From NCBI GenBank assembly GCA_017554135.1, contig JAFZIX010000169.1, forward strand, positions 1 through 5,901: DNA of 5,901 nt. Direction: 5' to 3'. This document shows positions 1-4,680 of the stretch, in pieces (the first letter of the stretch is position 1; each line of letters starts with the position of its first letter). The DNA is from Bacteroidales bacterium (GTDB lineage: Bacteria; Bacteroidota; Bacteroidia; Bacteroidales; UBA932). The notes beneath the pieces are model-generated. The model had not been told where the DNA came from. It did no database searches and saw only the letters and a program-made list of their open reading frames with translations. Position numbers and translations under genes: made by a program.

Positions 1-10
1 AATAAATACT

Positions 11-18
11 TACCTTTG
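11..18 (+). promoter_or_regulatory. Possible -7 promoter box (TACCTTTG)
   Basis: TACCTTTG matches the Bacteroidota -7 consensus TAnnTTTG exactly and lies 16 nt before the tandem repeat. A -33 box would fall outside the window, so only half of the promoter can be judged. If real, transcription would run rightward through the repeat array into the gene remnants. Confidence 0.3.
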
Positions 19-34
19 CTAGTGTTGTAGCGTT

Positions 35-135
35 GTTACGAAAAATGCTGCATCATTGTTACCGAAAATGATGTACCGCTGTTACGAAAAACGCTGCACT
101 CTATCTTACCGAAAATGCTGCATTCGCAGTTACCG
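35..135 (+). repeat. Imperfect 23-24 nt tandem repeat, four units plus a partial fifth
   Basis: Units start at 35, 58, 81 and 105, with a partial fifth at 129. The consensus is close to GTTACCGAAAATGCTGCAT followed by a few variable bases. Unit lengths are 23, 23, 24 and 24 nt. The array breaks off inside unit five, where the sequence turns into a gene remnant. Because 23 is not a multiple of three, successive units are read in different frames and give peptides like VTKNAA, LPKMM and CYEKRC. One frame (68-139) gives a 23-codon ATG-started ORF. Another stays open from 72 through the array into the downstream remnant. There is no palindrome and there are no unique spacers, so this is not a CRISPR array. 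Its function is unknown. Confidence 0.85.
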
Positions 136-418
136 TTAACAGCCTCATCACCTGGAAGCACTTTGAGGACATCCACACCATCGCCCCTGCCGACAAGCGG
201 GCGAAGATAGTCTATTATCCCTGCAATGAGGACAACTTCCCCACTGACGACGAGCAGGACCGCTGTCTTATTCGTATCCCTTCCGAAAACGGCTGGCAAT
301 ACTGGCTCAAGCGGTTTTGCCCCTACCCCTGGTTAAATTTGGCGAAAACCGGAGCCGAATACGCCATCTTACTGGCGTTGCCGAAATACTAGATAAACTT
401 ATAGAAGACAATATCTGA
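129..418 (+). pseudogene. C-terminal remnant of an unrecognised gene, frameshifted
   Basis: After the repeat array one frame reads as protein-like sequence (DIHTIAPADKRAKIVYYP, then FPTDDEQDRCLIRIP and GWQYWLKRF) up to a stop at 390-392. Codon choice is GC-rich at third positions, as in the intact genes nearby. A second frame takes over around 335-350 and gives a plausible C-terminus (GVAEILDKLIEDNI, stop at 416-418). This suggests a one- or two-base indel in what was a single gene. There is no ATG in frame at the beginning; the frame simply runs back into the repeat, so the 5' part is missing. I do not recognise the family. It sits 11 nt before the next remnant, as genes in one operon would. 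Confidence 0.45.
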
Positions 419-429
419 GTACACTAATC

Positions 430-581
430 ATGGAAATCAAAGCACACGACACATTTTGGCAGCGGCGGAAACTCTGGGGTCATGGCCTGCAGCCAACTTC
501 GTCCCCATCCCCCGTGAGTTTATGAAGGACAATCACTATACAGACGATGAGCCGTGGGTTCTTAACAACAAATCATCTTAG
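430..581 (+). pseudogene. N-terminal remnant of an unrecognised gene, frameshifted and truncated
   Basis: An ATG at 430 opens MEIKAHDTFWQ, but that frame soon hits a stop. A shift near 463-468 restores a convincing reading frame (AAETLGSWPAAN, then PREFMKDNHYTDDEP) that ends at a TAG at 579-581. The simplest explanation is loss of one base around the GGCAGCGGCGG run. The end overlaps the 3' end of the convergent DUF3307 gene by 20 nt, so the original gene was probably cut there by a rearrangement. Spacing to the preceding remnant (11 nt) suggests a former operon. I do not recognise the family. Confidence 0.45.
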
Positions 582-1263
582 ACACCATCATCCCTGCCAG
601 CACGGCAATAATAATACTCAGCAGCGTTCCGGCCAGTACATATTCAGTCTTGGCAGTATCCTTCTCACTGAACCGGATAATCGACTTGGCGGCAATCAAC
701 AGACCCAGCGCATCATAGCGCCCCAAACACACAAAGATCAATATTAACCACCTTTCTATCGTCCCAATCAACGCACCGGCATTAAATCCGCTCTCTTTCT
801 CCTCCGGCATATTCACACTATAGTGCTTTAGCATCAGCTTAATAAAGATGTTCGCCGGTTTCCAGCAAACAAGCAAAGCGACAGCAGCCGCCACATACCA
901 CAACTCAATGCCAAATGGCAAACTCCAATCGTGGCAGTTGGTCCATACATAAGCCACTCTTGCAATCACCAGCAGATGCAGCACCTGATCCAACGCAAAC
1001 CACGTCACCTTATCCTCCCGATACGACTTCCATATATCGATGGCAAGATGCGACAAACCAATAATCAGCGCACCCCACCAGAATCGCAAATCCCAGGACA
1101 CCAGCCATGCCAGTGCAAACACAATCAACGCGTGAAGATACTGGTGTAAGCTCCGCCAATGCTTCTCCGCCTTACTCTTACAGGAGGCGGAAGTCTGGAA
1201 TACGAAATCGGCCACAAGGTGGGCCAGCAAAAGACAAAGGAACAACTCTAACCACATAAGCAT
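562..1263 (-). CDS. DUF3307 domain-containing membrane protein
   Basis: The 233-aa product is hydrophobic, with about six or seven predicted membrane segments (roughly residues 5-22, 44-58, 61-78, 90-107, 117-134, 165-190 and 207-228). It matches the DUF3307 pattern. HLVAD gives H15 and D19 in the first segment, H40 and H44 follow, HLAID gives H72 and D76, and DQVLH gives D92 and H96. The C-terminal half has the conserved GTIERWLILIF, AAKSIIRF and YVLAGTLLS stretches of longer members. His and Asp residues buried in membrane helices hint at metal binding or catalysis, but the biochemical function of the family is unknown. Translation starts at ATG 1263, inside the end of the SatD gene (16-nt overlap), indicating translational coupling. 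A second ATG two codons later is an alternative. DUF3307 next to SatD is a recurrent arrangement in bacteria. Family assignment is firm; role is not. Confidence 0.92.
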   Translation of the reverse strand: MLMWLELFLCLLLAHLVADFVFQTSASCKSKAEKHWRSLHQYLHALIVFALAWLVSWDLRFWWGALIIGLSHLAIDIWKSYREDKVTWFALDQVLHLLVIARVAYVWTNCHDWSLPFGIELWYVAAAVALLVCWKPANIFIKLMLKHYSVNMPEEKESGFNAGALIGTIERWLILIFVCLGRYDALGLLIAAKSIIRFSEKDTAKTEYVLAGTLLSIIIAVLAGMMVSKMICC

Positions 1264-1913
1264 TCATAATCCATTTCTTCAAAATCACGGATGGCCGTGC
1301 GAAGCAAACCCCACTGCGCCTGTGAAGACCGCATATTCACGGAGGACTGATAAATACCCAGGCGTTCACTGATCTCGGTCTCCTTGTATCCACGCAACTT
1401 ATAAAACACCACCTCCGCCTGTTTGGCCGAATAGGAATCCACCAGGTTGCCCAGCAGCGCAACATACGAGTCCATCATGTCGTTCACGGCACGCGGAGCC
1501 GCGGCCATCTCAAGCACTGTAAAGATACTGCTTTTCCGGCTGATTTCATCGAGATTTCTGCCTGAAATATAGATGGCTTCCCCATTAATGATGTCGTCTT
1601 TCTTATCGGCATAATCCAACGATCCGATGCCGATAGAAAAGCGGATTCCGTGCCGCAGCAAGAGTTCGTGGCAATCCAAGCAAGCCGCCTGGACCTTAAC
1701 AAATAGCTTAATCAAGATAGCTATCCGAAGTGCCAGCCGATACTCCGGCACAACGCACTCTACGCTGTCACCCCGGACAATTCTGGCCCAGAAAGCCGGA
1801 TACTCCTCTTCAAATTGGTCCAGAAGGCCCCGAAGTTTATCCCTCAGCGCCATCAGGTCCCTCGTTTTCAACGAAGTCGAACGGACAATATCTGCCGAAA
1901 TGGTAGCAATCAT
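1248..1913 (-). CDS. SatD family protein (cyclase-like domain plus C-terminal HTH)
   Basis: This 221-aa protein fits the SatD family, named after satD of the Streptococcus mutans acid-tolerance (sat) locus. Residues 1-125 resemble the class III nucleotidyl-cyclase fold. ISADIVRST places D8 where cyclases bind metal, RGDSVE places D49 at the second metal Asp, RFSIGIG (91-97) matches the central strand, and GEAIYISGR (111-119) matches the GDAVNxAxR region, with R119 kept but the usual Asn replaced by Y115. Residues about 160-200 form a sigma-region-4-like helix-turn-helix (KQAEVVFYKLRG, then ETEISERLGIYQSSVN). A DNA-binding tail and two palindromes in its own promoter suggest autoregulation. 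It is first in the operon, with DUF3307 overlapping its end. Fold similarity to cyclases is inferred from motifs, and enzymatic activity is unproven. The ATG at 1913 is supported by promoter position and the immediate start of strand 1. Confidence 0.92.
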   Translation of the reverse strand: MIATISADIVRSTSLKTRDLMALRDKLRGLLDQFEEEYPAFWARIVRGDSVECVVPEYRLALRIAILIKLFVKVQAACLDCHELLLRHGIRFSIGIGSLDYADKKDDIINGEAIYISGRNLDEISRKSSIFTVLEMAAAPRAVNDMMDSYVALLGNLVDSYSAKQAEVVFYKLRGYKETEISERLGIYQSSVNMRSSQAQWGLLRTAIRDFEEMDYECLCG

Positions 1914-1932
1914 AGCATTATTTCTTTCCCGG

Positions 1933-1964
1933 CAAATATATCTATTTTTTATTAGATAATCAAG
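1933..1964 (-). promoter_or_regulatory. Promoter of the satD-DUF3307 operon
   Basis: On the minus strand, CTTG (1961-1964, -33 box, one mismatch to TTTG) is followed after 20 nt by TATATTTG (1933-1940, perfect TAnnTTTG -7 box). Transcription should start around 1925-1929, leaving a short leader of about 12-16 nt before the ATG at 1913. The leader is A-rich and has no clear Shine-Dalgarno sequence. Confidence 0.7.
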
Positions 1965-1987
1965 AAATATCTACTTTTTTATAGATA
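1939..1987. promoter_or_regulatory. Twin operator-like palindromes TATCTA-N8-TAGATA
   Basis: Two copies of the same palindrome lie at 1939-1958 and 1968-1987, centre to centre 29 bp. Both have arms TATCTA and TAGATA, and in both the 8-nt spacer is mostly T. The second extends to 8-bp perfect arms (AATATCTA and TAGATATT, 1966-1989). The first fills the spacer between the -7 and -33 boxes and the second lies just upstream of the -33 box, a layout suited to repression. The obvious candidate binder is the HTH of SatD itself; this is inference. Confidence 0.6.
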
Positions 1988-2007
1988 TTATGCAATTATC
2001 AGTTTTG

Positions 2008-2028
2008 TGGCCGCGGCGGGATTCGAAC
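2008..2028 (-). other. tRNA 3'-end remnant, possible attachment site
   Basis: Read on the minus strand, this is GTTCGAAT followed by CCCGCCGCGGCCA: a T-loop, the 3' strand of the T-stem and the 3' acceptor strand of a tRNA. The 5' half of the T-stem (GCGGG expected) is absent, and no matching GGCCGCG acceptor strand is found upstream. The tRNA is therefore not intact. Duplicated tRNA 3' ends are the usual trace of tyrosine-recombinase integration. Next to it is the 10-bp palindrome AACGTACGTT (2026-2035). I cannot assign the amino acid. Confidence 0.55.
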
Positions 2029-2047
2029 GTACGTTTTCGACAATTGT

Positions 2048-2069
2048 GTCCCTTAATATCCATAGGGAC
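2048..2069 (-). terminator. Weak hairpin after the metallophosphoesterase gene
   Basis: GTCCCT (2048-2053) and AGGGAC (2064-2069) form a 6-bp stem with a 10-nt loop, 24 nt beyond the stop codon at 2094. No U-tract follows in the minus direction, so termination by this element is doubtful. Confidence 0.22.
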
Positions 2070-2093
2070 TATATAAGACAGAACAGATTTCAT

Positions 2094-2813
2094 TTACGTC
2101 AGTGTTTGAATAGGGTCATTATCAAACAATCTGAACGCACACCGTACATCCAAACACATAAAATGCTGACCGATAACGGGGTTAGACATCTGTTGCGTGT
2201 GGCCGAAAACTTGCACATACCCTAGGACTTCTTCCTGGGTATCGTCAATATCATCAACGTCGTTCCATACCGGACTTCCATAGGGACGATTCCCCCATCT
2301 GCTATATGGGACGTCTCCCATCATCTGAAGAAGCAAGGGACGCTTATCAATATCCAGCCACATTGAATTCAGACACTCCGCGAGGTCTGCCGAATCTGGA
2401 TTACCTAGTTCCTCCCGATGCGCCTGAAGCCATGCCGCTCTTACCCCAGCGTGCGTGAATAGGTAATTCTTACCGCCTATCGTCGCTGACTCGGCAATGC
2501 GGAACAGATCGGCATTATCGGTGATATCCTTGATGATCTGCTCGCGCCTCTTATAATCCAATCGTCCCCCTTCCATATCGGGATTTAGGTAATGCAGATC
2601 ATGATTCCCCAACAGCAGTGTAATATCTTCTGGACACGCCTTCTTCAGGTCTATAATCTCATTGAATACCTGATACGCATCCGCGGGCGTAATCCCCTCA
2701 TATGCATACGGATCCATATAATCGCCAAGGAAAAGGATGGGCTCCGTCCCCAAATATTCATTAACAGCCTTACGCCAAAAAGTGCGTCCGTGGACATCGG
2801 GTATTACAATCAT
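2094..2813 (-). CDS. Calcineurin-like metallophosphoesterase
   Basis: The 239-aa product carries the full set of dinuclear metal motifs of calcineurin-like phosphoesterases. DVHG gives D6 and H8 near the N-terminus, GDYMD gives D31 and D34, GNHD gives N70-H71, FTHAG gives H121, and VFGHT gives H205, with a terminal CLDVRCAF strand. This is the layout of the Ser/Thr protein phosphatase (PPP) and diadenosine-tetraphosphatase-like branch. It should hydrolyse phosphomonoesters or diesters using two divalent metals in the cytoplasm, but the substrate cannot be read from sequence. The ATG at 2813 is chosen because DVHG follows directly. A longer frame reaches an ATG at 2882, but it would run through the promoter at 2833-2864. 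It is divergent from the gene at 3008 and shares a 22-bp repeat with its promoter. No truncation is seen. Confidence 0.93.
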   Translation of the reverse strand: MIVIPDVHGRTFWRKAVNEYLGTEPILFLGDYMDPYAYEGITPADAYQVFNEIIDLKKACPEDITLLLGNHDLHYLNPDMEGGRLDYKRREQIIKDITDNADLFRIAESATIGGKNYLFTHAGVRAAWLQAHREELGNPDSADLAECLNSMWLDIDKRPLLLQMMGDVPYSRWGNRPYGSPVWNDVDDIDDTQEEVLGYVQVFGHTQQMSNPVIGQHFMCLDVRCAFRLFDNDPIQTLT

Positions 2814-2832
2814 AATCGTTCCAGTTTTTCGA

Positions 2833-2864
2833 CAAAGATACCCCACCTTTATGCCCCCTGCAAA
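2833..2864 (-). promoter_or_regulatory. Promoter of the metallophosphoesterase gene
   Basis: On the minus strand, TTTG (2861-2864) and TATCTTTG (2833-2840) are perfect -33 and -7 boxes, 20 nt apart. The -7 box lies 19 nt before the ATG at 2813, giving a leader of roughly 15 nt. The -33 box is the outer end of one copy of the 22-bp inverted repeat. Confidence 0.75.
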
Positions 2865-2961
2865 TCTTTGCAAGGTTTGCAAAGATTTGCTTTTCTCGTT
2901 TCTTTTTCCCTAACACTTATCTTTTTCATTTCCAAATTCTTGCAAACCTTGCAAAGATTTG
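2860..2961. promoter_or_regulatory. 22-bp inverted repeat shared by two divergent promoters
   Basis: Positions 2940-2961 (TTGCAAACC followed by TTGCAAAGATTTG) are the exact reverse complement of 2861-2882. The left copy is also half of a nearly uninterrupted palindrome, GCAAATCTTTGCAA-GGT-TTGCAAAGATTTGC (2860-2890, 14-bp arms). The motif TTGCAAAGATTTG thus occurs three times. In both divergent promoters the last four bases (TTTG) of a repeat copy are the -33 box. This placement suggests a binding site for a shared activator or repressor. The binder is not known. Confidence 0.65.
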
Positions 2962-2989
2962 TCAACGCCATTGTTCAGGGCGATATTTG
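2958..2989 (+). promoter_or_regulatory. Promoter of the 192-aa gene
   Basis: TTTG (2958-2961) is followed after 20 nt by GATATTTG (2982-2989), one mismatch from TAnnTTTG. The -7 box ends 18 nt before the ATG at 3008, nearly the same geometry as in the divergent metallophosphoesterase promoter. Confidence 0.6.
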
Positions 2990-3007
2990 CAGAAAAATGA
3001 GATTACC

Positions 3008-3586
3008 ATGGGCCAACGAACCAACCTCCTCCTGCAAATAGAAGGGCGCAGCGGTGCCCGCCTCAACCGTGTGTACCACCTCCAGTGGGGCTATCGCAAG
3101 AAACTGCCGATGGCCTTCCTCCGCCTCCTCTCCGGCCGGTATTTTAGACCGGACGGGACGGATATCTTCGCGTTCTTCCCCAACGTCCTCAAACTAGACG
3201 GCCTCGACCTCATCGACTGCCGTGACTGGAGCAAATATGACTTCAACAAACTGGAGGACTGCCAGGAGGCACTCGGCCACTGCGACAATAACAACGGAGC
3301 GATGGTCGTCATCGTCAAAGAGCACAAGAACGAATACACCTACCCCAACATCAACGTCGGATTCCTGCTCGGTCCGGAGAGCCTGGAAGAAACTGATTCG
3401 GCATACAGCCATTGGGTCACCACGGAAGAGTTTATGCGGCATCAGCCTCAATACGACGAGAAGTATGACGACATATTCGCCCACGCGTTTGATGCGCTTA
3501 CCACTCTTTCCGGGACAATACACTTTGGTCAATATAGAATCCTGCCGCCAATCGTTAGAAGCCTTACTGCAATATCTTTGCAGTAA
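3008..3586 (+). CDS. Hypothetical protein, 192 aa
   Basis: I do not recognise a family. The product is soluble-looking, with no signal peptide or membrane helix. The N-terminus is basic (QIEGRSGARLNRVYHLQWGYRK). The middle is acidic with an NNNGAMVVIVKEH strand and a GFLLGPESLEETDS stretch, and the C-terminal part contains EEFMRHQPQYDEKYDDIF. Third positions are strongly GC-rich, supporting real coding. The ATG at 3008 is preferred over a TTG at 2987, which lies within the -7 box. The last residues are encoded by a palindrome (3564-3586) that ends in the stop codon, so the native C-terminus may have been altered. It is divergently paired with the metallophosphoesterase and probably co-regulated with it. 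A functional link between the two is possible but unproven. Confidence 0.7.
   Translation: MGQRTNLLLQIEGRSGARLNRVYHLQWGYRKKLPMAFLRLLSGRYFRPDGTDIFAFFPNVLKLDGLDLIDCRDWSKYDFNKLEDCQEALGHCDNNNGAMVVIVKEHKNEYTYPNINVGFLLGPESLEETDSAYSHWVTTEEFMRHQPQYDEKYDDIFAHAFDALTTLSGTIHFGQYRILPPIVRSLTAISLQ
3564..3586. repeat. Palindrome TTACTGCAA-TATCT-TTGCAGTAA spanning a stop codon
   Basis: Perfect 9-bp arms (3564-3572 and 3578-3586) with a 5-nt loop cover the last codons and TAA stop of the 192-aa gene. Inside lies TATCTTTG (3573-3580), a perfect -7 box, though no TTTG occurs 19-21 nt upstream. It could be an operator for a small RNA starting near 3586, or just an RNA hairpin at the 3' end of the mRNA. Confidence 0.5.
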
Positions 3587-3589
3587 TTC

Positions 3590-3660
3590 CCCGGGATTGC
3601 GGTGACGCAGTTCTGCTGCCACGAACCAGGCTAGATGCAGCAATCTCCGGGATTTCTTTT
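3590..3660 (+). terminator. Large branched hairpin with U-tract
   Basis: CCCGGGATTGC (3590-3600) pairs with GCAATC-T-CCGGG (3640-3651) as 11 bp with one bulged U, followed by ATTTCTTTT. The 39-nt interior can form a smaller arm (GTG and GCAG at 3602-3610 with CTGC and CAC at 3616-3622). This ends transcription of the 192-aa gene. The interior is large for a simple terminator and could be a small structured RNA. Confidence 0.7.
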
Positions 3661-3669
3661 ATAATATGG

Positions 3670-3693
3670 GGGCCGATGCCGAAGCATCAGCCC
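3670..3693 (-). terminator. Stem-loop with UUCG tetraloop after the pRiA4b ORF-3 gene
   Basis: On the minus strand GGGCTGATGC-TTCG-GCATCGGCCC forms a 10-bp stem (one G-U pair) closed by a C(UUCG)G tetraloop, 10 nt beyond the stop codon. The following run (CCATATTATAAAAG) is AT-rich but is not a clean U-tract. On the plus strand the pair at 3674 and 3689 is mismatched, so the structure favours the minus transcript. Confidence 0.6.
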
Positions 3694-3703
3694 TTAGTTA
3701 TAA

Positions 3704-4495
3704 TCAATCATTCAACGTATCCGCTGCATCGGCACAGGCATCCAGATCCAGGAGCTCCGGGTCGAAACAGTCATCGTAATCGCCTGAGTACCACTCCAGA
3801 CGCTCCCGCTCGTCCTTGGTCAGACGCTTCCCTGCCATCTTTTTCCGGACAATTCCGCATAGCTCATCATATCCCCACAACCCGCCACAGTCTTCCGGAG
3901 GGCACGCCCGCTTGCCACTGACAAAACGAATCTTCCGGGGCTCGCCATCGGCATATTCGGCAATAGACGACAACCGCACTTCGTGCTCCCAGCCGTCGCC
4001 GAAATCATAATCGAAGGTAAAACTCCTCCCCTTCTCCTCAAGGATCTGGCCAATGGAAAACTCCTCCTGGTTGAAATGGCGGATGCGCACATCGGAGAAA
4101 TCCTCCATATCTCCATCCCGCTGATAATAAGGCTCATAATACGTATCGAGTCCCTTTCGGAACTGGTTCATATGGTATCCGCTCCAGCCCATCACGGCCA
4201 TAATCAGCTCCGACAGATGCCGGAGGGATATGTTCGAAGGCACCTCAACCTTGCGCCAGATGGCCGGACTGATATTCTTCAACGTGATGCGAAGTGTATA
4301 TTTCAGCACTTGGTCAGAGGGAAGATAGTGCGGATAATCATCCTTGGTAAACGCTTTTTCCCCGCCAGCAGCAGCCATCCCCACCTCGCCAAGCATCTTT
4401 TTCTTCAACGTCTCGAGGAAGCCTTGTGCTTCCGCCTCCCCCTGGCCGGTAAGGCGCATCAGTTCCTTAATGAGATCTTGTTCCGGATTTGACAT
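3704..4495 (-). CDS. Plasmid pRiA4b ORF-3 family protein
   Basis: The 263-aa protein has the PRiA4_ORF3-like domain at about 63-250. ISPAIWRKVEVP (75-86) is the opening strand pair, VMGWSGYHMNQF (101-112) the helix region, FDYDFGDGWEHEV (161-173) the hallmark motif, GKRACPPEDCGGLWGYDE (194-211) the Cys-containing loop, and FDPELLD (244-250) the end. The family is widespread on plasmids and mobile DNA, and its biochemical function is unknown. The first 60 residues are an extra N-terminal region with a charged, probably helical segment. The ATG at 4495 is supported by a promoter 22-52 nt upstream. It is monocistronic, ends at a UUCG hairpin, and is preceded by a relic of a second family member at 4596-4648. 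Confidence 0.93.
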   Translation of the reverse strand: MSNPEQDLIKELMRLTGQGEAEAQGFLETLKKKMLGEVGMAAAGGEKAFTKDDYPHYLPSDQVLKYTLRITLKNISPAIWRKVEVPSNISLRHLSELIMAVMGWSGYHMNQFRKGLDTYYEPYYQRDGDMEDFSDVRIRHFNQEEFSIGQILEEKGRSFTFDYDFGDGWEHEVRLSSIAEYADGEPRKIRFVSGKRACPPEDCGGLWGYDELCGIVRKKMAGKRLTKDERERLEWYSGDYDDCFDPELLDLDACADAADTLND

Positions 4496-4516
4496 ATCGT
4501 ATTGGATTAAACGTTA

Positions 4517-4547
4517 TAAAGATAGTGCTTTTCTTCAAAACATCAAA
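4517..4547 (-). promoter_or_regulatory. Promoter of the pRiA4b ORF-3 gene
   Basis: On the minus strand TTTG (4544-4547) and TATCTTTA (4517-4524, one mismatch to the -7 consensus) are 19 nt apart. The leader to the ATG at 4495 would be about 15-18 nt. Confidence 0.55.
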
Positions 4548-4595
4548 ATGAGCCTAAAGTTAAAAGCCGGCTTGACCATCTTATTCCGGACAGAC

Positions 4596-4648
4596 CACCT
4601 CATGCTCCCTGCCGTCGCAAAAACATAATCAATGAAATAACTCTTGCC
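4596..4648 (-). pseudogene. Relic of a second pRiA4b ORF-3-like gene
   Basis: Read on the minus strand and allowing one missing base near 4620, this encodes GKSYFIDYVF-CDGREHEV. It aligns with GRSFTFDYDFGDGWEHEV, residues 156-173 of the intact neighbour. By hand count 41 of 53 bases match positions 3977-4030. A weaker echo of the CPPED loop (CPE, stop, DG) follows towards 4565, as if the segment between were deleted. The relic is in the same orientation as the intact gene. It is frameshifted and has no start, so it is not functional. Its right end overlaps the -33 box of the next gene. Confidence 0.65.
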
Positions 4649-4674
4649 AATACCATCAATTCCGGTTATCTTTG
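4643..4674 (+). promoter_or_regulatory. Promoter of the DNA glycosylase-peroxiredoxin operon
   Basis: CTTG (4643-4646) and TATCTTTG (4667-4674, perfect -7 box) are 20 nt apart, the same spacing as three other promoters in the window. Transcription is expected to start at about 4678-4682, which coincides with the ATG at 4681. Confidence 0.7.
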
Positions 4675-4680
4675 TATGAC

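Noticed and set aside
35..135. CRISPR array
   Set aside because: Units are contiguous and similar along their whole length, with no unique spacers and no palindromic repeat.
36..299. 87-residue minus-strand frame through the repeat and remnant
   Set aside because: The plus strand reads as more protein-like here, and the start of this frame lies in the remnant with no promoter.
2008..2090. Complete tRNA gene on the minus strand
   Set aside because: There is no partner for the T-stem or acceptor stem and no anticodon arm; only the 3' end is tRNA-like.
2814..2882. 23-residue N-terminal extension of the metallophosphoesterase to ATG 2882
   Set aside because: It would be encoded by the promoter and operator repeat. 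The DVHG motif directly follows the ATG at 2813.
2987..3007. TTG start for the 192-aa gene
   Set aside because: The TTG is part of the -7 box. The ATG at 3008 sits at the same distance from its promoter as in the divergent gene.
3194..3643. 149-residue minus-strand frame opposite the 192-aa gene
   Set aside because: It is a shadow of the plus-strand gene, low in complexity (runs of Val and Asp from complementary codons), and without a promoter.
4640..4663. Walker A-like GIDGIGKS on the minus strand
   Set aside because: It fits the P-loop pattern, but the sequence just after it aligns with the pRiA4b ORF-3 hallmark after one frameshift, so the GKS is the counterpart of GRS in that family and not an ATPase motif.
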